DNA of 64,000 bases from Paenarthrobacter ilicis (lineage in GTDB: Bacteria > Actinomycetota > Actinomycetes > Actinomycetales > Micrococcaceae), in NCBI RefSeq assembly GCF_016907545.1, contig NZ_JAFBCD010000001.1, forward strand, positions 2,914,001 to 2,978,000. Direction: 5' to 3'. Both the position numbers and the translations under genes were made by a program. The notes under the pieces were generated by a model. The model was not told the DNA's origin. It saw only the letters and a list, made by a program, of their open reading frames with translations, and searched no databases. The first letter of the stretch is position 1; the number at the start of each line of letters is the position of its first letter. Positions 25,248-34,113 of the stretch are shown in pieces.

Positions 25248-26158
25248 CCACTACAGCCACCAAGCAGCCCACCGCACCGGTGCGCAGCAAGCCGTCCGCA
25301 GGTCCGGACCGCTCAGCCGGACGACGCCGGTCCTCCACCATCATCGTCACCGCACTTCTGGTGGTGGTTGCCCTCTACTTCCTGATTCCCGTGTATTGGG
25401 TCCTCGTGGCCTCCACCAAGTCCACGTCGGATCTTTTCTCCACGAATGGCTTCTGGTTCGCCCCCACGTTCTCCTTGTGGGAGAACATCAGCCGCGTCCT
25501 GAGCTACGACAACGGCATCTTCGGCCGTTGGTTCCTGAACTCCGCGATCTACGCCGGCGTCGGCGCGCTCCTGGCCACATACTTCGCGGCGGCTGGCGGC
25601 TATGCCTTGGCAAAGTACCAGTTCAAGGGACGCAACCTGGTGTTCGGCACCATCCTGGGCGGCGTGCTGGTTCCAGGTACCGCCACTGCCCTGCCGCTTT
25701 TCCTGCTGTTCAGCCAGATGGGCCTTGCCAACACCTACTGGAGCGTCCTGCTGCCCTCCCTGGTTTCCCCGTTCGGGCTGTTCCTTTGCCGGATCTACGC
25801 GCAGGCCACCGTGGATACCTCGCTGATTGAGGCCGCACGGATCGACGGCGCGGGCGAGCTCCGCATCTTCCACACCATTGGGCTCAAAGTACTCACCCCC
25901 GCGCTGGTGACCGTGTTCCTGTTCCAACTGGTTGGTATCTGGAACAACTACTTCCTGCCTTTGGTCATGCTGTCCGATTCCGAGCTGTATCCCATCACGC
26001 TCGGGTTGAACAACTGGCTCAGCCAGGTTGACCGTTTGCCCGAATTCTATGAATTGACCACTGGCGGTGTGCTGCTGTCCATCATTCCGCTCAGCATCGC
26101 CATGGTTGTCCTGCAGCGCTTCTGGCGCGGTGGATTGACTGAAGGAGCCGTTAAGTAA
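25244..26158 (+). CDS. ABC sugar permease, MalG/LacG-type
   Basis: A 304-residue CUT1 permease, partner of the preceding gene and overlapping it as ATGA. Six transmembrane helices are predicted, and the EAA loop IEAARIDGAGELRIFHTIGL is clear. Its stop shares one base with the LacZ start (TAATG). No ATPase gene is present, as in the alpha-glucoside operon, so the same genome-encoded shared ATPase could energise both importers. Confidence 0.92.
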   Translation: MTTTATKQPTAPVRSKPSAGPDRSAGRRRSSTIIVTALLVVVALYFLIPVYWVLVASTKSTSDLFSTNGFWFAPTFSLWENISRVLSYDNGIFGRWFLNSAIYAGVGALLATYFAAAGGYALAKYQFKGRNLVFGTILGGVLVPGTATALPLFLLFSQMGLANTYWSVLLPSLVSPFGLFLCRIYAQATVDTSLIEAARIDGAGELRIFHTIGLKVLTPALVTVFLFQLVGIWNNYFLPLVMLSDSELYPITLGLNNWLSQVDRLPEFYELTTGGVLLSIIPLSIAMVVLQRFWRGGLTEGAVK

Positions 26159-29100
26159 TGACCACCAGCTACATCACGGATGCCGGCCCGGGATCAGGCG
26201 CAAGACTCCCTGCCCGCTCCTGGCTGCACACAGATGCTCCCACCCTGTCCCTGAATGGGACGTGGCGTTTCCGCCTGCTCCCGGGAGCTCCGGGCACACC
26301 CGGAGGCCGGGGTGTCCTCCCCGCGGGCGAGCCCACTGAAGGCGTGGGCACGGAAGATCTGGATGATTCGGGATGGGACCAGATCCCGGTTCCCGCCCAC
26401 TGGGTCCTGGAAGGCGATGGCCGCTACGGCCGGCCCATCTACACCAACGTCCAGTTTCCCTTCCCCACCGATGCACCCCATGTTCCGGATGAGAACCCCA
26501 CCGGCGATTACCGCCGAAGCTTCGAGCTGCCTGCTGAATGGAAGGACGCCGAACGCCTGGTCCTGAGGTTCGACGGCGTCGAATCCCGTTACAAGGTCTG
26601 GCTCAACGGCAGCGAAATCGGTGTGGGTACCGGCAGCCGGCTGGTCCAGGAATTCGACGTCACCAAGGCAGCACGCCCCGGACAGAACGTTCTGGCTGTG
26701 CGGGTCCACCAATGGTCGGCCTCCAGCTACGTGGAGGATCAGGACCAGTGGTGGATGCCGGGCATCTTCCGCGACGTCACGCTGCAGGCCCGCCCTGCCA
26801 AGGGCATCGACGACGCCTGGTTGCGGACGTCCTACGCCAACAACTCCGGCGTCATCGATCCCGAAATCACGGCTGACAACGCCGCCTACCCGGTGCGGCT
26901 GTCCGTACCCGAGCTGGACGTCGACGTCGTCTGGAACTCTCCTGCCGAGGTAGCCCCGGTGGCGATCGCCGCCGTCGAGCCCTGGTCCGCAGAGGTTCCG
27001 CGCCTCTACAACGCCACCGTGTCCAGCGATGGGGAAACCATTTCGCTGCGCCTGGGATTCCGGACCGTGGAGATCAAGGGCGACCGGTTCCTGGTGAACG
27101 GCAAGCGCGTGGTGTTCCATGGCGTCAACAGGCATGAGACCCACCCTGACCGCGGCCGCGTGTTTGACGAGGACTTTGCCCGCCAGGACCTTGCGTTGAT
27201 GAAGAAGTTCAACGTCAACGCCATCCGCACCAGCCACTACCCGCCGCATCCCCGCCTGTTGGACATCGCGGACGAGCTGGGCTTCTGGGTGATCCTCGAA
27301 TGCGATCTTGAAACCCACGGCTTTGAACGGCACGGCTGGGTGGGTAACCCCAGCGATGATCCCGCGTGGCGTGAAGCGTACCTGGACCGCATGGAACGGA
27401 CCGTGGAGCGGGACAAGAACCACCCCTCGATCGTCATGTGGTCCCTGGGCAACGAGTCGGGCAGCGGCTCCAACCTGGCTGCGATGTCCGCATGGACGCA
27501 CGCCCGGGACACTGGCCGCCCCGTCCACTACGAAGGCGACTACACCGGCGCCTATACAGACGTGTATTCCCGGATGTACTCCTCCGTGCCGGAAACCGAA
27601 GCGATCGGCCGGGACGACTCCGGCTCGTTGCTTTTGGGGTGCTCCGCATCGGAGTCCGCACGCCAGCGGACCAAACCGTTCATCCTCTGCGAATACGTCC
27701 ATGCCATGGGCAACGGACCCGGCGCAATCGACCAGTACGAGGACCTGGTGGACCGCTACCCGAGGCTGCACGGCGGCTTTGTGTGGGAGTGGCGGGACCA
27801 CGGCATCCGCACCACGGACGCCAACGGCAAGGAGTTCTTTGCCTACGGCGGGGACTTCGGCGAAGTGGTCCACGACGGCAACTTCGTGATGGACGGCATG
27901 GTCCTTTCCGATTCCACCCCCAGCCCAGGACTCTTCGAGTACAAGCAGATCGTCGCTCCCCTCCGCTTGGGCTTCAGCACGGAAACGCACGACGACGGCA
28001 CCCGCCGTTCCGTCTCCGTTGCCAACCTGCGGCACACGGCTGATGCGTCCGACGTCGTCCTGCGCTGGCGCACCGAAGTGGACGGCGAGGTAACCGCGTC
28101 CGGTGAGCTCGACGTCGACTCTTCCGCAGGTGTACCGCTGGCGGCTGGTGCCTCCACAACGATTGAACTGCCGGACCTTGAAGCGGGGGACGCAGCAGGC
28201 GAGCACTGGCTCACTGTGGAAGCGGTCCTGCGCAAGGACACGGCCTGGGCTGAGGCGGGCCATGTCATCTCGTTCGCGCAGCTGGACCTGAACAATGGCC
28301 GGCACTCCGTGGTGGCACCCCGCCCGTTGTCCTCCGTGATGCGGGCAGCCGGGCACGTGGAAGGCGACGTGGCATTGGGCCAGGCACGGTTTGAGGAGGG
28401 CCGCTTGGTTTCCCTGGCAGGCCTCCCGGTGTCCGGCCCGCGGCTGGAACTGTGGCGCGCACCCACGGACAACGATTGTGGCGCGGGGCGCGGCAGCTAC
28501 GACCTCGCCGATCCGTGGTTGAACAACGGCGACGGCGTTGCTGCACCTTCCCTGGAAAAGGTGTGGCGCGATGCCGGGTTGAACAGGTTGACGGCCCGGG
28601 TGGAGAAGGTCTCGGCCAGCGGATCGGGCGTCTCCGTCCGTACACGCTACGCTGCGGCCGACGTCGCCCACTGGGTCACTGTGGAGGAGGACTGGCAACT
28701 GCTGGATGGCGAGCTCTTCCTGCGCGTGGACATTGTGCCCAGCGCCGGATGGGACATCATCTGGCCCCGCGTAGGTGTCCGCTTTGACCTGCCGGCATCT
28801 GTGGACGGTGCTTCCTGGTTTGGAGCAGGTCCGCGTGAGTCCTACCCGGACAGCATGCATGCCACCCAGGTGGGACGCTTCTCAGCGGGAATCGACGATC
28901 TCGCCGTGACGTACGCGAAGCCGCAGGAAACCGGGCACCGCAGCAACGTCCGCTCGCTGGAACTGGGCAACTCCGGGAATCCTTGGCTGGAGATCACGGC
29001 CATCCCGGACTCCCGGGACAGGCTGCCGGGGTTCACCCTCACGCGGCACAGTGCACAGGAGGTCTCAGGAGCGGCGCATCCGCATGAGTTGCCAACAAGC

Positions 29101-29235
29101 CGCGGCAGCTATTTGTACCTGGACGCCGCCCAGCATGGTTTGGGGTCCAGGGCCTGCGGGCCGGACGTCTGGCCGCAGTACGCCTTGCGTCCCGACGCCC
29201 GGACCATGACGTTCCGGTTCACTGAAGCGGACTAA
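26158..29235 (+). CDS. lacZ: Beta-galactosidase, GH2 (LacZ type)
   Basis: A 1025-residue family-2 glycoside hydrolase of full E. coli LacZ length, with no signal peptide, so it works in the cytoplasm on imported galactosides. The order is sugar-binding/jelly-roll domain, Ig-like domains, TIM barrel and C-terminal Bgal_small domain. The acid/base is E433 in SLGNESGSGSN and the nucleophile is E512 in FILCEYVHAMGNGPG; the barrel entry motif VFHGVNRHETHPDRGR is intact. Translationally coupled to the permease. The lacZ symbol follows family and length; other GH2 beta-galactosides are possible substrates. Confidence 0.93.
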   Translation: MTTSYITDAGPGSGARLPARSWLHTDAPTLSLNGTWRFRLLPGAPGTPGGRGVLPAGEPTEGVGTEDLDDSGWDQIPVPAHWVLEGDGRYGRPIYTNVQFPFPTDAPHVPDENPTGDYRRSFELPAEWKDAERLVLRFDGVESRYKVWLNGSEIGVGTGSRLVQEFDVTKAARPGQNVLAVRVHQWSASSYVEDQDQWWMPGIFRDVTLQARPAKGIDDAWLRTSYANNSGVIDPEITADNAAYPVRLSVPELDVDVVWNSPAEVAPVAIAAVEPWSAEVPRLYNATVSSDGETISLRLGFRTVEIKGDRFLVNGKRVVFHGVNRHETHPDRGRVFDEDFARQDLALMKKFNVNAIRTSHYPPHPRLLDIADELGFWVILECDLETHGFERHGWVGNPSDDPAWREAYLDRMERTVERDKNHPSIVMWSLGNESGSGSNLAAMSAWTHARDTGRPVHYEGDYTGAYTDVYSRMYSSVPETEAIGRDDSGSLLLGCSASESARQRTKPFILCEYVHAMGNGPGAIDQYEDLVDRYPRLHGGFVWEWRDHGIRTTDANGKEFFAYGGDFGEVVHDGNFVMDGMVLSDSTPSPGLFEYKQIVAPLRLGFSTETHDDGTRRSVSVANLRHTADASDVVLRWRTEVDGEVTASGELDVDSSAGVPLAAGASTTIELPDLEAGDAAGEHWLTVEAVLRKDTAWAEAGHVISFAQLDLNNGRHSVVAPRPLSSVMRAAGHVEGDVALGQARFEEGRLVSLAGLPVSGPRLELWRAPTDNDCGAGRGSYDLADPWLNNGDGVAAPSLEKVWRDAGLNRLTARVEKVSASGSGVSVRTRYAAADVAHWVTVEEDWQLLDGELFLRVDIVPSAGWDIIWPRVGVRFDLPASVDGASWFGAGPRESYPDSMHATQVGRFSAGIDDLAVTYAKPQETGHRSNVRSLELGNSGNPWLEITAIPDSRDRLPGFTLTRHSAQEVSGAAHPHELPTSRGSYLYLDAAQHGLGSRACGPDVWPQYALRPDARTMTFRFTEAD

Positions 29236-29241
29236 AACCTT

Positions 29242-29304
29242 CGTTGTGGGGCCCACTCTGCATGCTTTGTTGCGCAAATGGCATGCAGAGCAGGCCCCGC
29301 AACG
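29242..29304. terminator. Large hairpin between convergent lacZ and MFS genes
   Basis: Two 24-base arms (29242-29265 and 29281-29304) that pair with about four mismatches, around a loop that itself contains a TTTG/CAAA stem. It starts 6 bases after the lacZ stop and ends 15 bases before the convergent MFS stop, so it probably terminates both transcripts. No T-run. Confidence 0.7.
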
Positions 29305-29319
29305 TACTGGACCACAACG

Positions 29320-30732
29320 TCAGGTGACCGCCACGGGTTCCTTCTTGGCTGAGTCCTTGCGGATGGTGGCGCTGATGACGGCGGCCACCGTGCACATGGC
29401 GGCGGCCCCAAGCCAGGCGTAGTTGTAGTGGCCCGTCGAATCGCGGATGAAACCTGCAGCGAGTGCTGCCGCGGCAGCACCCAGTTGGTGGGCGGCAAAC
29501 ACCCACCCGAACACCACGGAGCCGTCGGCGCCGAACACCGAACGGCAAATCGCGGCTGTGGGCGGGACGGTGGCAACCCAGTCCAGCCCGTACACCACCA
29601 CAAAAATGATCATGCTGGGTTGCACCGATGAATCCAGCAGCATCGGCAATACCAATAGCCCGATCCCGCGGAATTGGTAGTAGACGGCCAGCAGCACCTT
29701 GGGATTGAAGCGGTCAGTCAACCAGCCCGAGGCGATGGTTCCCACGATGTCGAAAATTCCGACGACGGCCAGCAGGCCTGCCGCTGTGGTTTCGGGCATG
29801 CCGTGATCGTGTGCTGAGGGTATGAAGTGGGTCCCGATCAAGCCGTTGGTTGTGGCCCCGCAAATCGCGAAACCGGCCGCCAAGGCCCAAAAAGTGCGGA
29901 CCCTGCTGGCGCGTTTGAGCACCTGCAACGCCCGGACTGCGGCATTGCTGGAATCGTTCGTTACGGGAACCGCCACCGGAGGCGCAGAGGCCGTAACGGC
30001 AGCAGGAGTTCCAGCCGTGGGCGTCCCGGCGTCGGCGACTTCCGCACCATAAGGCAAGGCCCCGACGTCGGCGGGCGAGTTCCGCAGCCACCTCAGTACC
30101 AGCGGTACAACGGCCAACGCACCGGCCGCGATCAGCAGTGAAGCCCCACGCCATCCGGGGTCCTGTGCCAGCGCGGCGATGAACGGGAGGAACACCAACT
30201 GCCCGGCGGCGCTGCCCGCTGTCAGGATGCCGATCACCAGGCCGCGACTCTTGGCGAACCACGTGTTGGCGATCGTGGCGGCGAAAACCAGGGCCATGGA
30301 GCCGGTACCCAGACCGATCAGCACACCCCAGGTCAACAGGATCTGCCACGACTGGTTGACCAACACCGTGAGGGCCGAGCCCAGGCCAATCAGGCACAAC
30401 GCCAGCGAGGTAACCGTCCGGATGCCGAAGCGTTCCATCAGGGCCGCAGCAAAGGGGGCGGTCAGGCCGAACAGCACCAGGTTGATGCTGACGGCCAAGG
30501 ACAACACCGTGGTGGACCAGCCGAATTCCTGCTGCAGCGGAACCATGAGGACACCCGGCGCGGCACGGAAGCCCGCCGCGCCCACCAAGGCCAGGAATGC
30601 TACGGCAGCCACGATCCACGCGGGATGGAGGCGGCGCTTGGACCCCGCTGGACGCCTGGATCCCGCTGGACGGGGACCAGGAGGCGGGCCATCACTGGCA
30701 GCAGGCGCCCCGGTGACGTCGGGAGCACTCAT
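29320..30732 (-). CDS. MFS transporter
   Basis: A 470-residue major facilitator with 12 predicted transmembrane helices and a Pro/Gly-rich cytoplasmic N-terminus (PPPGPRPAGSRRPAGSKRR, about 35 residues). The loop 2-3 region and LVIGILTAGSAAGQ stretch resemble oxalate/formate-antiporter and monocarboxylate-type MFS proteins. Its start overlaps the HxlR-family gene upstream as ATGA, so a drug- or metabolite-efflux function under that regulator is likely. Substrate unknown. Confidence 0.87.
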   Translation of the reverse strand: MSAPDVTGAPAASDGPPPGPRPAGSRRPAGSKRRLHPAWIVAAVAFLALVGAAGFRAAPGVLMVPLQQEFGWSTTVLSLAVSINLVLFGLTAPFAAALMERFGIRTVTSLALCLIGLGSALTVLVNQSWQILLTWGVLIGLGTGSMALVFAATIANTWFAKSRGLVIGILTAGSAAGQLVFLPFIAALAQDPGWRGASLLIAAGALAVVPLVLRWLRNSPADVGALPYGAEVADAGTPTAGTPAAVTASAPPVAVPVTNDSSNAAVRALQVLKRASRVRTFWALAAGFAICGATTNGLIGTHFIPSAHDHGMPETTAAGLLAVVGIFDIVGTIASGWLTDRFNPKVLLAVYYQFRGIGLLVLPMLLDSSVQPSMIIFVVVYGLDWVATVPPTAAICRSVFGADGSVVFGWVFAAHQLGAAAAALAAGFIRDSTGHYNYAWLGAAAMCTVAAVISATIRKDSAKKEPVAVT

Positions 30733-31250
30733 GCGGAGATTTCCGCTTCACTGCCGCTGCCAACGGGAGCTACAGCCAGGCGAACCGGCTGCCCACTGCG
30801 TTTGCCGCTATGCCAACTGGTATTCGCGGCATTCAGCGCCGCACCGCAGTGCCTGCAGGTATCGGCAGAGGACGTTGTCCGGCCACATCCAGTGTGGATC
30901 ACGCGCATATGCGAAGCGTCGTCGGGAGCCTCAGCATGCTTCTCTGCCCAGATGATGATGGCGTTGAGAACAGGCAACGTGTCCTCCCCCTTGGGAGTGA
31001 GGACGTATTCCTGGCGCGTCCGTGAGCCGTCCACGTAGGAACGCCGGGCAACCAACCCCGCGTCAACCAGCCATCCCAAGCGCTTGCTGAGGACGTTGTC
31101 TGCCACCTCAAGGCGCTGCTTGATGGCATCGAAGCGACCATTGCCGAAGAAGAGTTCCCGCAGCACCAAGGTGCCCCAGGGGTCACCCAGGACGTCCAGG
31201 CCGCGGGCGAGGCTGCAGGAACGGGCAGACCAGTCAGATCGAAGAGGCAT
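30729..31250 (-). CDS. HxlR-family winged-helix regulator
   Basis: A 173-residue regulator. Residues about 10-100 form the HxlR winged helix (CSLARGLDVLGDPWGTLVLR, then LSKRLGWLVDAGLVARRSY). A Cys is present at the position where redox/electrophile-sensing HxlR proteins carry one (SARSCSLARG). The C-terminal 60 residues have a CRHCG motif plus another Cys (HTGCGRTTSSADTCRHCG), which may be a small zinc-binding tail. It is coupled to an MFS transporter and probably regulates it. Confidence 0.85.
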   Translation of the reverse strand: MPLRSDWSARSCSLARGLDVLGDPWGTLVLRELFFGNGRFDAIKQRLEVADNVLSKRLGWLVDAGLVARRSYVDGSRTRQEYVLTPKGEDTLPVLNAIIIWAEKHAEAPDDASHMRVIHTGCGRTTSSADTCRHCGAALNAANTSWHSGKRSGQPVRLAVAPVGSGSEAEISA

Positions 31251-31263
31251 GGAGTGAAACTAG

Positions 31264-31286
31264 CTGACTTTTTTCAAAAAAGCCAG
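31264..31286. promoter_or_regulatory. AT-rich dyad upstream of the HxlR-MFS operon
   Basis: CTGACTTTTTT (31264-31274) / AAAAAAGCCAG (31276-31286), one mismatch, centred on C31275 and 14 bases upstream of the HxlR start. It may be the HxlR operator/promoter, or a terminator for the metB gene upstream on the same strand; I favour the operator because of its closeness to the start. Confidence 0.45.
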
Positions 31287-31303
31287 ACCCTGGGGCTGCC
31301 CCT

Positions 31304-32467
31304 TTAGCCGATTTTGGCGAACGCCTGCTCCAGGTCGGCGATCAGGTCTTCGGCGTCCTCAATGCCGCAGGAGAGCCGGAGGAGGTTCACCGGCACGGCC
31401 AGTTCGGTGCCTTTGACCGAGGCATGGGTCATTTCCGACGGGTAGTTCATCAGCGATTCAATGCCACCCAGGGATTCGGCCAGCGTGAACACGGATGTGG
31501 ACTCCGCCACTGTGCGGGCTGCTGCCTCGCCACCCTTGAACTGGACGGACACCATGCCGCCGAATTTCTTCATCTGCTTGGCAGCAAGTCCGTGCCCGGG
31601 GTGGTCCGGAAGTCCCGGGTAGAGGACTGCTTCCACCTCGGGACGCTGCAGCAGCCACTCTGCAACGGCCTGTCCGTTCTCGCTGTGGCGGTCCATGCGG
31701 ACGCCAAGGGTCTTGAGGCCACGAGTGGTCAGGAAAGCATCCATGGGACCGGAAACGGCACCCACGGCGAACTGGATAAAGCCGATCTTTTCGGCGAGCT
31801 CTGCATCCTTTACCACGATCGCACCGCCCACCACGTCCGAGTGTCCGCCAATGTACTTCGTCGTGGAGTGGACCACGACGTCGGCACCCAGGGCCAGCGG
31901 TGTCTGCAAGTAGGGCGACGCGAAAGTGTTGTCCACCACCAGGAGGGCACCGGCGTCGTGCGCAACGGCGGCGAGCGCCTCGATGTCGGTGATTTTCATC
32001 ATTGGGTTGGACGGTGTCTCCACCCACACCAGGCGGGTCTTGTTCGCGGCAACGGCGGCGGCAACTGCGTCCAAGTCGGCCATGTCCACAGGGGTGTTGC
32101 CGATGCCCCAGTCACCCAGCACGCGGTCGATCAAACGGTACGTTCCACCGTAGGCGTCGTTGCCCAGCACAATGTGGTCTCCCGGCCGGGTAACGGCACG
32201 GATCAGTGAGTCTTCAGCGGCCAATCCCGAGCCGAAGGAGAATGCTGCGGTGCCACCTTCCAGGGCTGCCAGCTGCTCCTGCAGGGCATCGCGCGTGGGG
32301 TTTCCGCCGCGCCCGTACTCGTAGCCGGACCGGAGCCCACCAATGCCGTCCTGCGCGTAGGTGGTGCTGAAGTGAAGCGGCGGGACAACAGCTCCGGTCC
32401 GCGGCTCGAAAGCTTGGCCGGCGTGGACTGCACGGGTGTTGAACCCGGCGTTGTTGTTGGCAGGCAT
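31304..32467 (-). CDS. Cystathionine gamma-synthase/gamma-lyase (MetB/MetC family)
   Basis: A 387-residue PLP enzyme of the Cys/Met metabolism family. The PLP-binding lysine is K204 in VHSTTKYIGGHSD; the YEYGRGGNPTRDALQ and VETPSNPMMKITD motifs are intact. Members interconvert O-acylhomoserine, cysteine and cystathionine. It follows a cystathionine beta-synthase gene by 40 bases on the same strand, so together they would run reverse transsulfuration (homocysteine to cysteine), making gamma-lyase activity likely. Sequence alone does not separate synthase from lyase. Confidence 0.9.
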   Translation of the reverse strand: MPANNNAGFNTRAVHAGQAFEPRTGAVVPPLHFSTTYAQDGIGGLRSGYEYGRGGNPTRDALQEQLAALEGGTAAFSFGSGLAAEDSLIRAVTRPGDHIVLGNDAYGGTYRLIDRVLGDWGIGNTPVDMADLDAVAAAVAANKTRLVWVETPSNPMMKITDIEALAAVAHDAGALLVVDNTFASPYLQTPLALGADVVVHSTTKYIGGHSDVVGGAIVVKDAELAEKIGFIQFAVGAVSGPMDAFLTTRGLKTLGVRMDRHSENGQAVAEWLLQRPEVEAVLYPGLPDHPGHGLAAKQMKKFGGMVSVQFKGGEAAARTVAESTSVFTLAESLGGIESLMNYPSEMTHASVKGTELAVPVNLLRLSCGIEDAEDLIADLEQAFAKIG

Positions 32468-32507
32468 GGAAGCTCCTTTGTGTAGGTTGGTCTGCGGATT
32501 TGGAGGC

Positions 32508-33893
32508 TCAGTTGCTCAGGTAGGCCAGGAGGTCGTGTCGGGTCAGGATTCCCACGGGGGCTCCGGCGAAGGTCACCATCAGGGTATCGACGTCGGACAG
32601 CAGCTCCCGGGCGTCGGAGAGGGTCTCCAGGGAGCCGATCACGGGCAGGCGTTCGCCCATGTGTTCGGAGATCTTGTCCGCCAGCGTGGCTTCGCCGCGG
32701 AACAGTTTGGTGGTGAGGCTGCGCTCGTCCACTGCGCCCAGGACCTCGCCCATCACCACCGGGGGTTCCTGCGAGAGTACAGGGATGTGGGAGACCCCGA
32801 ACTCGTTCATGATGTTGATGACATCGCGCACGGTTTCATTCGGGTGGATGTGGACCAGGTCCGGCATTTCACCCGTCTTGGATTTGAGGACTTCACCCAC
32901 GGACGCCTCTTCGCCGCCTGACAGGAAGCCATAGGAACGCATCCACTGATCGTTGAAGATCTTCCCCAGGTAGCCGCGGCCCGAGTCCGGCAGGACCACC
33001 ACCATCACTGCGGACTCGTCCAGGTCCTTGGCCGCCTGCAGGGCTGCCACAACGGCCATACCGGAGGAACCGCCCACCAAGAGGCCTTCCTCGCGGGCAA
33101 GCCGTCGGGTCATGGAGAAGGAATCGGCGTCCGTGACAGCAATGACGTCGTCCGGCACGGAGGCGTCGTAGTTGCCTGGCCACATGTCCTCGCCAACGCC
33201 CTCAACAAAGTAGGGACGTCCGGTTCCGCCGGAGTAGACAGAGCCTTTCGGATCTGCGCCGATGATCCTGACCCGGCCGCCGTCGGCCTCCGCCCGGTTG
33301 GCGGACACGTCGCGGAGGAAGCGGCCCGTGCCGGTGATGGTTCCGCCGGTGCCGGCGCCTATCACCACGTGGGTGACTTTCCCGTCGGTGTCGTTCCAGA
33401 TTTCCGGACCGGTGGACTCGTAGTGGCTGGCGGGCGCCGCCGGGTTGGAGAACTGGTCAGGTTTGAACGCTCCGGGAATCTCCTTGACCAGGCGGTCGGA
33501 CACTCCGTAGTAGCTTTGCGGGCTGTCAGGGGGCACTGCGGTGGGGGTCACCACTACCTCGGCGCCGTAGGCCTTCAGTACTGACCGCTTGTCCTCGCCC
33601 ACTTTGTCAGGGACAACGAAGACGCACTTGTAGCCCTTCTGCTGGGCGACCAATGCCAGGCCCACACCGGTGTTGCCGGACGTTGGCTCGACGATGGTTC
33701 CGCCGGGCAGCAGCCGGCCGTCTTTTTCCGCGTCTTCGATCATCTTCACGGCGATCCGGTCCTTGATGGAACCGCCGGGATTGATGTATTCAAGCTTCAC
33801 CAGAAGGGTGGCTTTGATGCCTTCGGTGACGTGGTTGAGCTTGACGAGTGGTGTGTTGCCGATCAGGTCCAACACAGACTGGGCGTACTTCAT
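32508..33893 (-). CDS. Cystathionine beta-synthase
   Basis: A 461-residue PLP enzyme with fold-type II catalytic domain (1-320) and two C-terminal CBS domains (about 340-461). The PLP lysine is K44 in NPGGSIKDR; PTSGNTGVGLALV binds the phosphate. It condenses serine and homocysteine to cystathionine. The start is ATG 33893 (MKYAQSVLDLIGNTPL), because the longer frame adds non-homologous residues. A heme-binding N-terminus, as in animals, is absent. Operon partner: the MetB/MetC-family gene. Confidence 0.92.
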   Translation of the reverse strand: MKYAQSVLDLIGNTPLVKLNHVTEGIKATLLVKLEYINPGGSIKDRIAVKMIEDAEKDGRLLPGGTIVEPTSGNTGVGLALVAQQKGYKCVFVVPDKVGEDKRSVLKAYGAEVVVTPTAVPPDSPQSYYGVSDRLVKEIPGAFKPDQFSNPAAPASHYESTGPEIWNDTDGKVTHVVIGAGTGGTITGTGRFLRDVSANRAEADGGRVRIIGADPKGSVYSGGTGRPYFVEGVGEDMWPGNYDASVPDDVIAVTDADSFSMTRRLAREEGLLVGGSSGMAVVAALQAAKDLDESAVMVVVLPDSGRGYLGKIFNDQWMRSYGFLSGGEEASVGEVLKSKTGEMPDLVHIHPNETVRDVINIMNEFGVSHIPVLSQEPPVVMGEVLGAVDERSLTTKLFRGEATLADKISEHMGERLPVIGSLETLSDARELLSDVDTLMVTFAGAPVGILTRHDLLAYLSN

Positions 33894-34113
33894 GGAGACA
33901 ACGCTACCGCTTGCGGACCAACACCTGTTGTGAACCTCCCCTGGTTCAGCTTCCAGCGTTGGCATCCGCCAGCCACAGGCCCGGCACATTACCTTCGGTG
34001 TCCACGGTGCAGCCCGTCCCGCCCGCGTGACACGATTGGTTCCAGTCCTGCCCGGCGTCAGCTAACAGAGCTCCGCACAGCAGAATGTCAGCCGGCCGTG
34101 GGACCATGAAGAC

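Noticed and set aside
26194..28860. An 888-codon open frame antisense to lacZ
   Set aside because: Composition is that of a GC-rich shadow frame; the plus strand encodes a complete LacZ with all catalytic residues.
33894..34113. Possible SAM riboswitch before cbs
   Set aside because: I looked for a structured leader and saw no convincing conserved riboswitch core in this 220-base gap.
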